Source of the DNA: Massilia kyonggiensis
GTDB lineage: Bacteria > Pseudomonadota > Gammaproteobacteria > Burkholderiales > Burkholderiaceae_D
Assembly: GCF_024756235.1 (NCBI RefSeq)
Contig: NZ_JANUGY010000018.1
Span: forward strand, 19,247 to 83,246
Direction: 5' to 3'
Length of the DNA: 64,000 nucleotides
Below, piece after piece: positions 45,096 through 53,675 of this stretch. A model generated the notes under the pieces. The model was not told the DNA's origin. It saw only the letters and a list, made by a program, of their open reading frames with translations, and did no database searches. Position 1 is the stretch's first letter; the number at the start of each line of letters is the position of its first letter. The position numbers were made by a program, and so were the translations under genes.

Positions 45096-45500
45096 TTAGA
45101 TACGACGACGCTTCGGCGGACGGCAGCCGTTGTGCGGAACCGGCGTCACGTCCTGGATCTCGGTGATCTTGATACCCAGGTTGTTCAGCGCGCGCACAGC
45201 CGATTCACGGCCCGGGCCCGGGCCCTTGATGCGCACTTCCAGGTTCTTCACGCCGTATTCCTGAGCAACTTTACCAGCTGCTTCGGCTGCGACCTGAGCC
45301 GCGAACGGGGTCGATTTACGCGAACCCTTGAAGCCTGCGCCGCCGGACGTCGCCCACGACAGGGCATTGCCCTGACGATCGGTGATCGTGATGATGGTGT
45401 TGTTGAACGATGCGTGGACGTGTGCGATGCCTTCGGCGACGTTCTTTTTGACTTTCTTGCGGATGCGGGCTGCAGCCGCCGAGCTTTGTTGCTTAGCCAT
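45096..45500 (-). CDS. rpsK: 30S ribosomal protein S11
   Basis: A 134-residue S11 with an alanine-rich N-terminus and the conserved RKKVKKNVAEGIAHVHASFNNTIITI and C-terminal IQDVTPVPHNGCRPPKRRRI. It follows rpsM by 14 bp. The following gap is where the rpsD promoter candidate lies. Confidence 0.98.
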   Translation of the reverse strand: MAKQQSSAAAARIRKKVKKNVAEGIAHVHASFNNTIITITDRQGNALSWATSGGAGFKGSRKSTPFAAQVAAEAAGKVAQEYGVKNLEVRIKGPGPGRESAVRALNNLGIKITEIQDVTPVPHNGCRPPKRRRI

Positions 45501-45514
45501 GGTCAGTTCCTAGA

Positions 45515-45880
45515 TTATTTCTTGAGCGATTGAGCTGCCTTGCGCGGGCCCTTGCGGGTACGTGCATTGGTACGGGTGCGTTGACCGCGGACCGGCAGGC
45601 CCTTGCGGTGACGCATGCCGCGGTAGCAGCCCAGGTCCATCAGACGCTTGATGCTCATGGACAGCTCACGGCGCAGGTCGCCCTCGACCACGAACTTGCC
45701 GACTGCATCACGCAGCTTTTCCAGCTCGTTGTCGTCCAGGTCCTTGACCTTCTTGTTGGTCGCAACGCCGGTCGATTCGCAGATCTGCTTCGAGCGGGTA
45801 CGGCCGATACCATAGATCGCCGTCAGGCCGATGACGGTGTGCTGGTGATTGGGGACGTTGACCCCTGCAATACGTGCCAT
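45515..45880 (-). CDS. rpsM: 30S ribosomal protein S13
   Basis: A 121-residue S13: MARIAGVNVPNHQHTVIGLT at the start, GCYRGMRHRKGLPVRGQRT in the middle and a basic tail ending AQSLKK. It is the first gene of the alpha group; rpmJ precedes it by 15 bp, so alpha and spc are probably one transcript here. Confidence 0.98.
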   Translation of the reverse strand: MARIAGVNVPNHQHTVIGLTAIYGIGRTRSKQICESTGVATNKKVKDLDDNELEKLRDAVGKFVVEGDLRRELSMSIKRLMDLGCYRGMRHRKGLPVRGQRTRTNARTRKGPRKAAQSLKK

Positions 45881-45895
45881 TCGATATTCCTCGTA

Positions 45896-46009
45896 TTAAC
45901 CTTGACGCTGCTTGTGACGCGGCTCGACGCAGATCACACGGACCACGCCCTTGCGCTTGATGATCTTGCAGTTGCGGCAGATCCGCTTGACTGAAGCGTT
46001 AACTTTCAT
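45896..46009 (-). CDS. rpmJ: 50S ribosomal protein L36
   Basis: A 37-residue L36 (MKVNASVKRICRNCKIIKRK). It is the zinc-binding type: Cys11, Cys14, Cys27 and His32 are all present. It lies between infA and rpsM. Too short to be found by many gene callers. Confidence 0.97.
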   Translation of the reverse strand: MKVNASVKRICRNCKIIKRKGVVRVICVEPRHKQRQG

Positions 46010-46046
46010 TTTGCACTCTCTTCCAGATTCGATAACTTGATTAGTT

Positions 46047-46265
46047 TTACTTGGTGCGGAACACGATGCGGGCCCGGGACAAATCGTAAGGGGTCAGTTC
46101 CACCGTTACCTTGTCACCCGGAAGAATGCGGATGTAATTCATCCGCATTTTACCCGAGATATGTCCAAGCACCACGTGCCCGTTTTCCAGCTTCACGCGA
46201 AAGGTCGCGTTCGGGAGATTCTCGAGAATCTCCCCTTGCATTTGGATGACGTCGTCTTTTGCCAT
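46047..46265 (-). CDS. infA: Translation initiation factor IF-1
   Basis: A 72-residue S1-fold factor (MAKDDVIQMQGEILENLPNA, ending SRARIVFRTK). It binds the ribosomal A site at initiation. Placement between secY and rpmJ is usual in betaproteobacteria and differs from E. coli. Confidence 0.97.
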   Translation of the reverse strand: MAKDDVIQMQGEILENLPNATFRVKLENGHVVLGHISGKMRMNYIRILPGDKVTVELTPYDLSRARIVFRTK

Positions 46266-46297
46266 TCGGTCTATTCACTCCTGGGGGCGCCGGCCGC

Positions 46298-47632
46298 TCA
46301 ACGCGACGGGATACCGCCCTTGAAATTTGCCTTGCGCAGCAGCGATTCATATTGCTGCGACATGACGTAGTTCTGCACCTGCGCCATGAAATCCATCGTG
46401 ACGACCACGATGATCAGGAGCGAGGTTCCGCCGAAGTAGAAAGGAACTTTCCACTGGCTCTGGAAGAACTCCGGCACCAGGCACACCAGCGTGATATAGA
46501 CCGCACCGGCCAGGGTCAGGCGCATCAGGATCTTGTCGATGTAGCGTGCGGTCTGCTCGCCCGGACGGATGCCCGGTACAAACGCGCCGCTCTTCTTCAA
46601 GTTGTCCGCCGTTTCCTTGCTGTTGAATACCAGCGCCGTGTAGAAGAAGCAGAAGAACACGATGGCCACCGCATACAGCAACGCGTGGATCGGTTCGCCC
46701 GGGCTCAGCGAGGCAGCGAGGTCTTTCAGGAACCCGACGACGGGGCTGTTGACATCTTTGCCGCGCGTGAACCAGTCGACGATCGTGGCCGGGAACAGGA
46801 TGATCGACGAAGCGAAGATCGGCGGGATCACACCAGCCATGTTCAGCTTCAGCGGCAGGTGGCTCGTCTGGCCACCATAAATCTTGTTACCGACCTGGCG
46901 TTTCGCGTAATTCACCAGGATCTTGCGCTGGCCGCGTTCGACGAACACGACAGCGTAAGTCACCACAGCTACCAGAATCACGATGATGATCGCGGAGAAG
47001 CTGCCGATCGAACCGTTCGACACCAGGGTGAACAAGCCACTCAGTGCGCCCGGCAGACCTGCTGCGATACCGGCAAAAATGATGATCGAGATACCGTTGC
47101 CAAGACCACGCTCGGTGATCTGCTCGCCCAGCCACATGAGGAACATGGTGCCGGTCAGCAGGGTCACGACGGTCACGAAGCGGAAGCCGATGCCCGGATC
47201 GAGCACGAGGCCTTGCTGCGCCTCGAGCGCGACGGCGATACCGAACGCCTGGAACAGAGCCAGCACGACCGTGAAGTAACGGGTGTACTGGGTGATCTTG
47301 CGGCGGCCGGCCTCGCCCTCTTTCTTCAGTGCCTCCATCTGCGGCGAGACGATCGACACCAGCTGCATGATGATCGAAGCCGAAATGTACGGCGTGATGC
47401 CAAGTGCGAACACGGCAAAACGGGACAAGGCACCGCCGGAGAACATGTTGAACATGCCCAGGATGCCGCCCTCGTTCTGCTTGAACAGCTGGGCCATGGC
47501 GACCGGATCAATCCCGGGGACCGGGATATGAGCTCCGATACGGTACACGACCAATGCGCCAAGCAAGAACCACAACCGGCCCCAGGGGAAACCGGATGCA
47601 GCACTTTTACCAAGTTGTGAATTAGTCGCCAA
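46298..47632 (-). CDS. secY: Preprotein translocase subunit SecY
   Basis: A 444-residue ten-helix channel. Visible: plug region after FNMFSGGALSRFAVFALGI, cytoplasmic loops VVFVERGQRKILVNYAKRQ and the helix-7 approach NMAGVIPPIFASSIILFP. It sits after rplO in the spc group. SecY forms the protein-export pore with SecE and SecG. Confidence 0.98.
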   Translation of the reverse strand: MATNSQLGKSAASGFPWGRLWFLLGALVVYRIGAHIPVPGIDPVAMAQLFKQNEGGILGMFNMFSGGALSRFAVFALGITPYISASIIMQLVSIVSPQMEALKKEGEAGRRKITQYTRYFTVVLALFQAFGIAVALEAQQGLVLDPGIGFRFVTVVTLLTGTMFLMWLGEQITERGLGNGISIIIFAGIAAGLPGALSGLFTLVSNGSIGSFSAIIIVILVAVVTYAVVFVERGQRKILVNYAKRQVGNKIYGGQTSHLPLKLNMAGVIPPIFASSIILFPATIVDWFTRGKDVNSPVVGFLKDLAASLSPGEPIHALLYAVAIVFFCFFYTALVFNSKETADNLKKSGAFVPGIRPGEQTARYIDKILMRLTLAGAVYITLVCLVPEFFQSQWKVPFYFGGTSLLIIVVVTMDFMAQVQNYVMSQQYESLLRKANFKGGIPSR

Positions 47633-47661
47633 TTTTTGCTCCGATCAGGCAGCGGTCGCGT

Positions 47662-48093
47662 TTAGGCGACCGAACCGCCAGCTGCTTCGATCGCTGCTTT
47701 CGCGCCAGCGGTTGCCTTGATGCCTTTCAGGTTCACCGCTTTGGTGATTTCGCCCGACAGGATCACGCGCACGTCGCGAGCGACGACCGGCAGCACGCCG
47801 GCTTGCTTGAGCACCAGGACGTCGACGTCGGCGACGGCCAGGTTGTTCAGGTCCGACAGACGCACTTCAGCCTTGAACGTAGCGTTCAGCGACTTGAAGC
47901 CGCGCTTCGGCAGACGGCGCTGCAGAGGCATCTGACCGCCTTCGAAGCCGACTTTGTGGAAGCCGCCCGAACGCGATTTCTGACCCTTGTGACCGCGGCC
48001 GGCGGTCTTGCCCAGGCCCGAGCCGATACCGCGACCGACGCGGCGCTTGGCGTGTTTCGCGCCTTCAGCGGGTTGGATGGTATTGAGTTGCAT
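47662..48093 (-). CDS. rplO: 50S ribosomal protein L15
   Basis: A 143-residue L15: MQLNTIQPAEGAKHAKRRVG followed by GSGLGKTAGRGHKGQKSRSG. It sits between rpmD and secY, 28-29 bp from each. Confidence 0.98.
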   Translation of the reverse strand: MQLNTIQPAEGAKHAKRRVGRGIGSGLGKTAGRGHKGQKSRSGGFHKVGFEGGQMPLQRRLPKRGFKSLNATFKAEVRLSDLNNLAVADVDVLVLKQAGVLPVVARDVRVILSGEITKAVNLKGIKATAGAKAAIEAAGGSVA

Positions 48094-48120
48094 TATTTTC
48101 TCCGTTGACCAAGCCGCGGC

Positions 48121-48300
48121 TTAGTCGACAATTTTCACGAGGTAGTTGACCTTGTTGATCATGCCGCGGATCGCCGGGGTGTCCTGCAGCTCGGAAACCG
48201 AGTTGACACGACGCAGACCCAGACCGCGCACGGTGGCGCGGTGATCCTGGCGGGTACCGATCAGGCCTTTGACCAGCTTGACTTTGATGGTGTTTGCCAT
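48121..48300 (-). CDS. rpmD: 50S ribosomal protein L30
   Basis: A 59-residue L30 (MANTIKVKLVKGLIGTRQDH, with VRGLGLRRVNS, then TPAIRGMINKVNYLVKI). It sits between rpsE (11-bp gap) and rplO. Confidence 0.97.
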   Translation of the reverse strand: MANTIKVKLVKGLIGTRQDHRATVRGLGLRRVNSVSELQDTPAIRGMINKVNYLVKIVD

Positions 48301-48311
48301 AATTGTTCCCC

Positions 48312-48830
48312 TTAACCCAGGATCTCTTCCACCGACTTGCCGCGCTTGGCAGCGATGTCGGCCGGAGTGCTCATTTTTGCCAGACCGTCGAGGGTCGCGC
48401 GAACCAGGTTGTACGGGTTCGACGAACCGGTCGACTTGGCGACGACGTCGGTCACGCCCATGACTTCGAAGATTGCGCGCATTGCGCCGCCTGCGATCAC
48501 GCCGGTACCCGGCTTGGCCGGCGACATCATCACGTACGACGCGCCGTGGCGGCCGGTGACGCTGTGCTGCAGCGTGCCGTTCTTGAGGGGCACCTTGATC
48601 AGGTTGCGGCGGGCTTCTTCCATCGCTTTCTGCACGCCGACGGGAACTTCCTTCGACTTGCCTTTGCCCATGCCGATGCGGCCATCGCCGTCACCGACAA
48701 CGGTCAGCGCTGCAAAACCCATGATACGACCACCCTTGACCACTTTGGTCACGCGGTTGATCGCGATCATTTTCTCGCGCATGCCATCATCCGGCTTGTC
48801 GCTTGCCATTTTCGCTTGCATTTTTGCCAT
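48312..48830 (-). CDS. rpsE: 30S ribosomal protein S5
   Basis: A 172-residue S5 with the double-stranded-RNA-binding-like N-terminal domain (KMIAINRVTKVVKGGRIMGF) and the ribosomal S5 core (GTGVIAGGAMRAIFEVMGV). Sited between rplR and rpmD. S5 lies in the decoding/accuracy region of the 30S subunit. Confidence 0.98.
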   Translation of the reverse strand: MAKMQAKMASDKPDDGMREKMIAINRVTKVVKGGRIMGFAALTVVGDGDGRIGMGKGKSKEVPVGVQKAMEEARRNLIKVPLKNGTLQHSVTGRHGASYVMMSPAKPGTGVIAGGAMRAIFEVMGVTDVVAKSTGSSNPYNLVRATLDGLAKMSTPADIAAKRGKSVEEILG

Positions 48831-48842
48831 GACGATTCTTCC

Positions 48843-49205
48843 TTAGAACTTCAGACCAGCTTCGCGCGCGGCTTCTGCCAGCGCCTTCACACGGCCGTGG
48901 TAACGGAAACCCGAACGGTCGAATGCGACTTCGGTGATCCCTGCTTTCAGTGCTTTCTCTGCGACGCGCTTGCCAACCAGTGCGGCTGCAGCGGCGTTGC
49001 CGCCCGCACCCGACTTGCCGCCCAGCTCGGCGCGCACTTCTGCTTCCAGCGTCGAAGCCGAAACCAGGACCTTCGCATCCGGGCTGATCAGGTTCGCATA
49101 GATGTGCAGGTTGGTGCGGTGCACCGACAGGCGGTTCACGCCCAGCTGCGCGATCTTGATGCGGGTTTGGCGTCCGCGACGCAGACGCGATTCTTTCTTG
49201 TCCAT
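48843..49205 (-). CDS. rplR: 50S ribosomal protein L18
   Basis: A 120-residue L18 (RLRRGRQTRIKIAQLGVNRL and the C-terminal FDRSGFRYHGRVKALAEAAR). It binds 5S rRNA with L5 and L25. The gene is between rplF and rpsE. Confidence 0.98.
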   Translation of the reverse strand: MDKKESRLRRGRQTRIKIAQLGVNRLSVHRTNLHIYANLISPDAKVLVSASTLEAEVRAELGGKSGAGGNAAAAALVGKRVAEKALKAGITEVAFDRSGFRYHGRVKALAEAAREAGLKF

Positions 49206-49217
49206 CGTCAGCTCCGA

Positions 49218-49751
49218 TTATTTCTTCTTGGTTTCTTTAAGCTTCACCACTTCGTCCGCATAACGGACACCCTTGCCTTTGTACGGCTCAGGCGAGCGGT
49301 AAGCGCGCACTTCTGCGGCAACCTGGCCGACCTTTTGGCGATCGATACCCTTGATCAGGATCTCGGTCGGGGTCGGGGTCGCTGCGGTGACGCCTTCCGG
49401 CATCGCGTGCAGGACCGGGTGCGAGAAGCCCAGCGACAGGTTCAGGGCGTTGCCTTGCACGGCGGCCTTGTAACCCACGCCGACCAGGGTCAGGCGCTTT
49501 TCGAAACCTTTGGTGACACCGGTCACCATGTTGTTCACCAGTGCACGCAGGGTGCCCGACATGGCGTTCGATTCGCGGGAATCGTCGATCACGTCAAACG
49601 ACAGCGTGCCGTTGTTGTTTTCCACTTTGACCAGGCCGTTCAGCGGCTGGGTCAGGGTGCCCAGCGGGCCCTTGACGGTGATCGACGACGCGTTGATCGC
49701 GACATCGGTACCGGCCGGGACGGCGATTGGCATCTTAGCTACTCGAGACAT
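49218..49751 (-). CDS. rplF: 50S ribosomal protein L6
   Basis: A 177-residue L6: MSRVAKMPIAVPAGTDVAIN, the G-F-x-H-P repeat (LGFSHPVLHAMPEGV) and the C-terminal RSPEPYKGKGVRYADE. Located between rpsH and rplR. Confidence 0.98.
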   Translation of the reverse strand: MSRVAKMPIAVPAGTDVAINASSITVKGPLGTLTQPLNGLVKVENNNGTLSFDVIDDSRESNAMSGTLRALVNNMVTGVTKGFEKRLTLVGVGYKAAVQGNALNLSLGFSHPVLHAMPEGVTAATPTPTEILIKGIDRQKVGQVAAEVRAYRSPEPYKGKGVRYADEVVKLKETKKK

Positions 49752-49761
49752 CGTCTACTCC

Positions 49762-50157
49762 TTAAGCCACGTAGCAAATCACTTCGCCACCGACGCCGGT
49801 AGCACGTGCTTTGCGGTCGGTCATCACACCCTTCGGGGTCGAGACGATCGCCACGCCCAGGCCGTTCATGACCTGAGGGATCTCGTCTTTGCCCTTGTAG
49901 ATGCGCAGGCCAGGACGGGAGACGCGCTCGATGCGCTCGATAACCGGACGGCCGACGTAGTACTTCAAACCGATTTTCAGTTCAGCCTTGCCACCTTCGG
50001 TGGACACGGCGTAATCTTCGATGTAACCCTCATCCTTCAGGACGTTGGCAATCGCAACTTTCAGCTTCGACGACGGCATTTCGACGGTGGTCTTCTGCAC
50101 GCCTTGCGCGTTGCGAATACGGGTCAGCATATCGGCGATAGGATCGCTCATACTCAT
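49762..50157 (-). CDS. rpsH: 30S ribosomal protein S8
   Basis: A 131-residue S8 (MSMSDPIADMLTRIRNAQGV; C-terminal GVGGEVICYVA). In E. coli S8 is the translational repressor of spc acting within rplE. The site has not been looked for in detail here. Between rpsN and rplF. Confidence 0.98.
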   Translation of the reverse strand: MSMSDPIADMLTRIRNAQGVQKTTVEMPSSKLKVAIANVLKDEGYIEDYAVSTEGGKAELKIGLKYYVGRPVIERIERVSRPGLRIYKGKDEIPQVMNGLGVAIVSTPKGVMTDRKARATGVGGEVICYVA

Positions 50158-50171
50158 TGCTTGTTCTCCTA

Positions 50172-50477
50172 TTACCAGCTAGCTTTGGTCATACCCGGGA
50201 TTTCGCCTTTCATGGCGAATTCGCGGAGTTTGGTACGGGCCAGACCGAATTTACGGAAAGTGCCACGGGGACGGCCGGTCATGGCGCAGCGGTTACGCTG
50301 GCGGGTCGGCGCCGAGTTACGCGGCAGGGCCTGCAGCTTCAGGCGTGCTTCGTAACGCTCTTCTTCGGTCTTCGACTGGTCGTCGATGATTGCTTTCAGA
50401 GCGGCACGCTTTGCGGCGAATTTCTCCACCAGGTCTGCACGCTTCTGTTCGCGGTTAATCAGTGCAAGTTTTGCCAT
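50172..50477 (-). CDS. rpsN: 30S ribosomal protein S14, zinc-free form
   Basis: A 101-residue S14 of the long, zinc-independent type: it has no C-x2-C pair, and carries the ALPRNSAPTRQRNRCAMTGR core. Between rplE and rpsH. Confidence 0.98.
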   Translation of the reverse strand: MAKLALINREQKRADLVEKFAAKRAALKAIIDDQSKTEEERYEARLKLQALPRNSAPTRQRNRCAMTGRPRGTFRKFGLARTKLREFAMKGEIPGMTKASW

Positions 50478-50481
50478 GTTC

Positions 50482-51021
50482 TTAGTTCCGGAACGGGAAT
50501 TTGAATGCGGCGAGCAGCGCTTTGGCTTCTTCGTCGGTCTTAGCGGTCGTGGTGATCGAGATGTTCATGCCACGCAGCGCATCGATCTTGTCGTAATCGA
50601 TTTCCGGGAAGATGATCTGCTCTTTGACGCCGATGTTGTAGTTGCCGCGACCATCGAACGATTTGCCGCTGACGCCACGGAAGTCACGCACGCGCGGCAG
50701 GGCCACGGTGATGAAACGGTCCAGGAATTCGTACATGCGGGCGCCACGCAGGGTCACCATCGTGCCGATCGGGTAGCCTTCGCGGATCTTGAAACCTGCG
50801 ATTGCCTTGCGAGCCTTGGTCACGACCGGCTTCTGGCCAGCGATCTTCGTCAGGTCGCCGGTTGCGTGCTCGATGATCTTCTTGTCGGCGACAGCTTCCG
50901 ACAGACCCATGTTCAGGGTGATCTTGGTCAGGCGCGGCACTTCCATCACCGACTTGTAACCGAATTTTTCGGTCAGTTCGGCAACGACTTTGTCTTTATA
51001 AACTTGTTGGAGACGGGCCAT
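50482..51021 (-). CDS. rplE: 50S ribosomal protein L5
   Basis: A 179-residue L5 (MARLQQVYKDKVVAELTEKF, with PRLTKITLNMGLSEAV). Binds 5S rRNA and contacts the P-site tRNA. Between rplX and rpsN. Confidence 0.98.
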   Translation of the reverse strand: MARLQQVYKDKVVAELTEKFGYKSVMEVPRLTKITLNMGLSEAVADKKIIEHATGDLTKIAGQKPVVTKARKAIAGFKIREGYPIGTMVTLRGARMYEFLDRFITVALPRVRDFRGVSGKSFDGRGNYNIGVKEQIIFPEIDYDKIDALRGMNISITTTAKTDEEAKALLAAFKFPFRN

Positions 51022-51027
51022 TTCTAA

Positions 51028-51342
51028 TTACCCTTTCACTACTTCGCCGTTCGACTTGAAGACGCGGACTTTTTTGCCATCCACTTCTTTGAAGCCAACG
51101 CGATCAGCCTTGCCGGTCGCTGCGTTGAACAGCGCGACGTTCGACACGTGAATCGGCATGGTCTTGTCGACGATACCACCAGTTACGCCGGTCATCGGGT
51201 TCGGCTTGACGGCCTTCTTGGCCACGTTCACGCCTTCGACGATGACGTGCTCAGCATCTACACGCTGCTGAACGACACCGCGCTTGCCTTTGTCTTTACC
51301 GGCCAGAACGATGACTTCGTCGTTTTTACGAATCTTATCCAT
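51028..51342 (-). CDS. rplX: 50S ribosomal protein L24
   Basis: A 104-residue L24 with the KOW motif: DEVIVLAGKDKGKRGVVQQ. An early assembly protein at the exit tunnel. Between rplN and rplE. Confidence 0.98.
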   Translation of the reverse strand: MDKIRKNDEVIVLAGKDKGKRGVVQQRVDAEHVIVEGVNVAKKAVKPNPMTGVTGGIVDKTMPIHVSNVALFNAATGKADRVGFKEVDGKKVRVFKSNGEVVKG

Positions 51343-51352
51343 TGCTGCTCCC

Positions 51353-51721
51353 TTACAGAACTTCAGGTGCCAGGGACACGATCTTCATGAACTTCTCGGT
51401 GCGCAGTTCGCGCGTCACCGGTCCGAAGATGCGGGTACCGATCGGCTCCAGCTTGTTGTTCAGCAGGACGGCGGCATTGCCGTCGAACTTCACCAGGGAG
51501 CCGTCCTGGCGGCGCACACCTTTAGCGGTACGCACGACCACGGCGTTGTAGATTTCACCCTTCTTGACGCGGCCGCGCGGAGCAGCTTGCTTCACGGTGA
51601 CCTTGATCACGTCGCCAATGCTGGCGTAACGGCGCTTGGAGCCGCCCAATACCTTGATGCACAGAACTTCTTTTGCACCGGTATTGTCGGCCACTTCGAG
51701 CCGGCTTTCGGTTTGAATCAT
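51353..51721 (-). CDS. rplN: 50S ribosomal protein L14
   Basis: A 122-residue L14 (MIQTESRLEVADNTGAKEVL, ending MKIVSLAPEVL). It is the first gene of the spc group. A 253-bp gap with a promoter and hairpins precedes it. Confidence 0.98.
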   Translation of the reverse strand: MIQTESRLEVADNTGAKEVLCIKVLGGSKRRYASIGDVIKVTVKQAAPRGRVKKGEIYNAVVVRTAKGVRRQDGSLVKFDGNAAVLLNNKLEPIGTRIFGPVTRELRTEKFMKIVSLAPEVL

Positions 51722-51754
51722 GATATTTTCTTTCCCAACTTAAGCCGAAGAAAC

Positions 51755-51885
51755 CCCACGGAAAACCGTAGGCCTGCGGTCAGTCTTGGTCCCGCCGTCC
51801 GCACTCATTGCAAGCGCGTACGTTTGGGTGATTGGACTTTCCAATGTTCGTTGCAGGCCGCAGTTACCGAAGGACAAACTGCGGC
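51755..51885 (-). other. Structured leader of the spc operon
   Basis: Between the spc promoter candidate and rplN two stable hairpins can form on the minus strand. One, 51857-51885, is a perfect 9-bp stem GCCGCAGTT / AACTGCGGC with an 11-nt loop. The other, 51755-51772, is CCTACGG-TTTT-CCGTGGG with one G-U pair. They lie in the probable 5' UTR and could be binding sites for a ribosomal protein. No described leader motif was recognised. Confidence 0.5.
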
Positions 51886-51906
51886 AACACATGAACGAAG
51901 CCCGCT

Positions 51907-51935
51907 AGTATTCCACATACCAGCGGGCCACGCAA
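51907..51935 (-). promoter_or_regulatory. Candidate spc operon promoter
   Basis: On the minus strand TTGCGT, 17-bp spacer, AATACT, giving a start near 51900. The -35 hexamer and spacing are identical to those of the rplC promoter (TTGCGT-17-TATACT). The region overlaps a stem (51901-51927) that read-through from S10 could form. Confidence 0.55.
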
Positions 51936-51946
51936 GACAAATTTTA

Positions 51947-51967
51947 GAGGCGTTGTGACAACGCCTC
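51947..51967 (-). terminator. S10 operon terminator
   Basis: GAGGCGTTG / CAACGCCTC, 9 bp with a 3-nt loop, followed by TAAAATTTG on the minus strand. It lies 7 bp after the rpsQ stop. The T tract is short, so termination may be partial, giving read-through into spc. Confidence 0.65.
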
Positions 51968-51974
51968 GTCGGCA

Positions 51975-52247
51975 TTACAGAACCGGGGCGACCTGCAGAA
52001 CTTTGGTCAGGGTCCAAGCCTTCGTCTTCGAGATCGGGCGACCTTCCGCGATCTCGACGGTGTCGCCGATTTTCGCCTGGTTGGTCTCGTCGTGCGCGTG
52101 ATACTTGTTCGAGCGCACGATGATCTTGCCGTACAGCGGGTGCTTGACGTGACGTTCGATCAGCACGGTCACCGTCTTGTCCATCTTGTCGGACACGACT
52201 TTGCCGACCAGCGTACGCTTCAGCGCCGTTTTAGTGGTGTCGTTCAT
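51975..52247 (-). CDS. rpsQ: 30S ribosomal protein S17
   Basis: A 90-residue OB-fold S17 (KRTLVGKVVSDKMDKTVTVL, then YHAHDE). Last gene of the S10 group. Its ATG overlaps the rpmC stop by 4 bp. Confidence 0.98.
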   Translation of the reverse strand: MNDTTKTALKRTLVGKVVSDKMDKTVTVLIERHVKHPLYGKIIVRSNKYHAHDETNQAKIGDTVEIAEGRPISKTKAWTLTKVLQVAPVL

Positions 52248-52435
52248 TTGGCTTCCTTCTGGTTCATCACAGTCTTGACACGCGCGATATCGCGGCGCAC
52301 CTTCTTGAGCTGGGCGGTGTTCGTCAGTTGCTGCGTAGCGATTTGCATGCGCAGGCCGAACTGTGCCTTCAGCAGCTCATTCAGCTCTTGTTGCAGAGCT
52401 GCCTGGTCCTTGCCGCGGAGTTCCGTTGCTTTCAT
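52244..52435 (-). CDS. rpmC: 50S ribosomal protein L29
   Basis: A 63-residue L29 (MKATELRGKDQAALQQELNE; C-terminal VRRDIARVKTVMNQKEAK). Helical hairpin protein near the exit tunnel. Between rplP and rpsQ. Confidence 0.98.
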   Translation of the reverse strand: MKATELRGKDQAALQQELNELLKAQFGLRMQIATQQLTNTAQLKKVRRDIARVKTVMNQKEAK

Positions 52436-52447
52436 TCTTAACTCCTG

Positions 52448-52867
52448 TTATTGACCGACTTGACGCACGACGAACGTCGTAGCCAGCGGCAGTTTGGCGG
52501 CAGCCAGACGGAAGGCTTCGCGCGCCAGTTCTTCAGCGACGCCGTCCATTTCGTACAGGACCTTGCCCGGCTGGATCTCGGCCACGTAGTACTCCGGATT
52601 ACCTTTACCGTTACCCATACGGACTTCGGCCGGCTTGTTCGAGATCGGCTTGTCCGGGAAGATACGGATCCAGATACGGCCGCCACGCTTGATGTGACGG
52701 GTCATGGCACGACGTGCAGCTTCGATCTGGCGTGCGGTGATACGGCCGCGGGCAACTGCCTTCAGACCGAATTCGCCGAACGAGACCGCGGTGCCGCGGG
52801 TGTGCGAAATGCCGGTGTTGCGGCCTTTCTGCTCTTTACGATACTTTCTGCGGGATGGCTGCAGCAT
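52448..52867 (-). CDS. rplP: 50S ribosomal protein L16
   Basis: A 139-residue L16: MLQPSRRKYRKEQKGRNTGI, GRIWIRIFPDKPISNKPAEV and GKGNPEYYVAEIQPG. Between rpsC and rpmC. Confidence 0.98.
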   Translation of the reverse strand: MLQPSRRKYRKEQKGRNTGISHTRGTAVSFGEFGLKAVARGRITARQIEAARRAMTRHIKRGGRIWIRIFPDKPISNKPAEVRMGNGKGNPEYYVAEIQPGKVLYEMDGVAEELAREAFRLAAAKLPLATTFVVRQVGQ

Positions 52868-52869
52868 GC

Positions 52870-53664
52870 TTATTCTCCTGCTTTCTCAGCGGCCGGCTTG
52901 GCAGCACGGCGGCCTGCGGGTGCGGTACCTGGCTTGGCGCCCGGGCGGCCACGGCCAGCCGGTTTGCCGTCGTCACGACGCGGACCGCGCGGCTTTTTCT
53001 CGTCGGCCGGAACGTCGATCACCGGTGCTTCGCCGGTCGGCGAACGGTCACCCTTGTAAACCCAGACTTTCACGCCGATGATGCCGTACGTGGTCGAGGC
53101 TTCGCTGGTGCCGTAGTCGATGTCGGCGCGCAGGGTGTGCAGGGGCACACGGCCTTCGCGGTACCATTCGGTACGTGCGATCTCGATGCCGTTCAGGCGG
53201 CCCGACGACATGATCTTGATGCCGACGGCGCCCAGACGCATGGCGTTCTGCATGGCGCGCTTCATCGCGCGGCGGAACATGATGCGCTTTTCGAGCTGCT
53301 GGGCGATCGAATCGGCGATCAGCTGCGAGTCGATTTCCGGCTTGCGGATCTCTTCGATATTGACGTGCACCGGCACGCCCATGATCTTCGTCAGCGACGA
53401 CTTCAGGACTTCGATGTCTTCGCCCTTCTTGCCGATGACGACGCCCGGACGCGACGAGTAGATCGTGAAGCGCGCGTTCTTGGCCGGACGCTCGATGACG
53501 ATGCGGCCGACGGAGGCGTTCTTCAGCTTCTTCTTCAGGAAAGCGCGGGCTTCCAGGTCTTCCTTCAGCATGTCGGCAAAGTTGCCGTTGCCAGCGTACC
53601 AGCGCGATGCCCAGTTACGGGTGACCGCCAGGCGGAAGCCGGTTGGGTGGATTTTCTGACCCAT
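52870..53664 (-). CDS. rpsC: 30S ribosomal protein S3 with extended basic tail
   Basis: A 264-residue S3: MGQKIHPTGFRLAVTRNWAS, the KH domain region (VVIGKKGEDIEVLK) and a C-terminal domain. The last ~45 residues are an extra Arg/Lys/Pro/Gly/Ala-rich tail (PRGPRRDDGKPAGRGRPGAK), longer than E. coli S3 (233). Such tails are common in betaproteobacteria and probably touch mRNA or rRNA. Confidence 0.98.
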   Translation of the reverse strand: MGQKIHPTGFRLAVTRNWASRWYAGNGNFADMLKEDLEARAFLKKKLKNASVGRIVIERPAKNARFTIYSSRPGVVIGKKGEDIEVLKSSLTKIMGVPVHVNIEEIRKPEIDSQLIADSIAQQLEKRIMFRRAMKRAMQNAMRLGAVGIKIMSSGRLNGIEIARTEWYREGRVPLHTLRADIDYGTSEASTTYGIIGVKVWVYKGDRSPTGEAPVIDVPADEKKPRGPRRDDGKPAGRGRPGAKPGTAPAGRRAAKPAAEKAGE

Positions 53665-53675
53665 CGTGTGACTCC

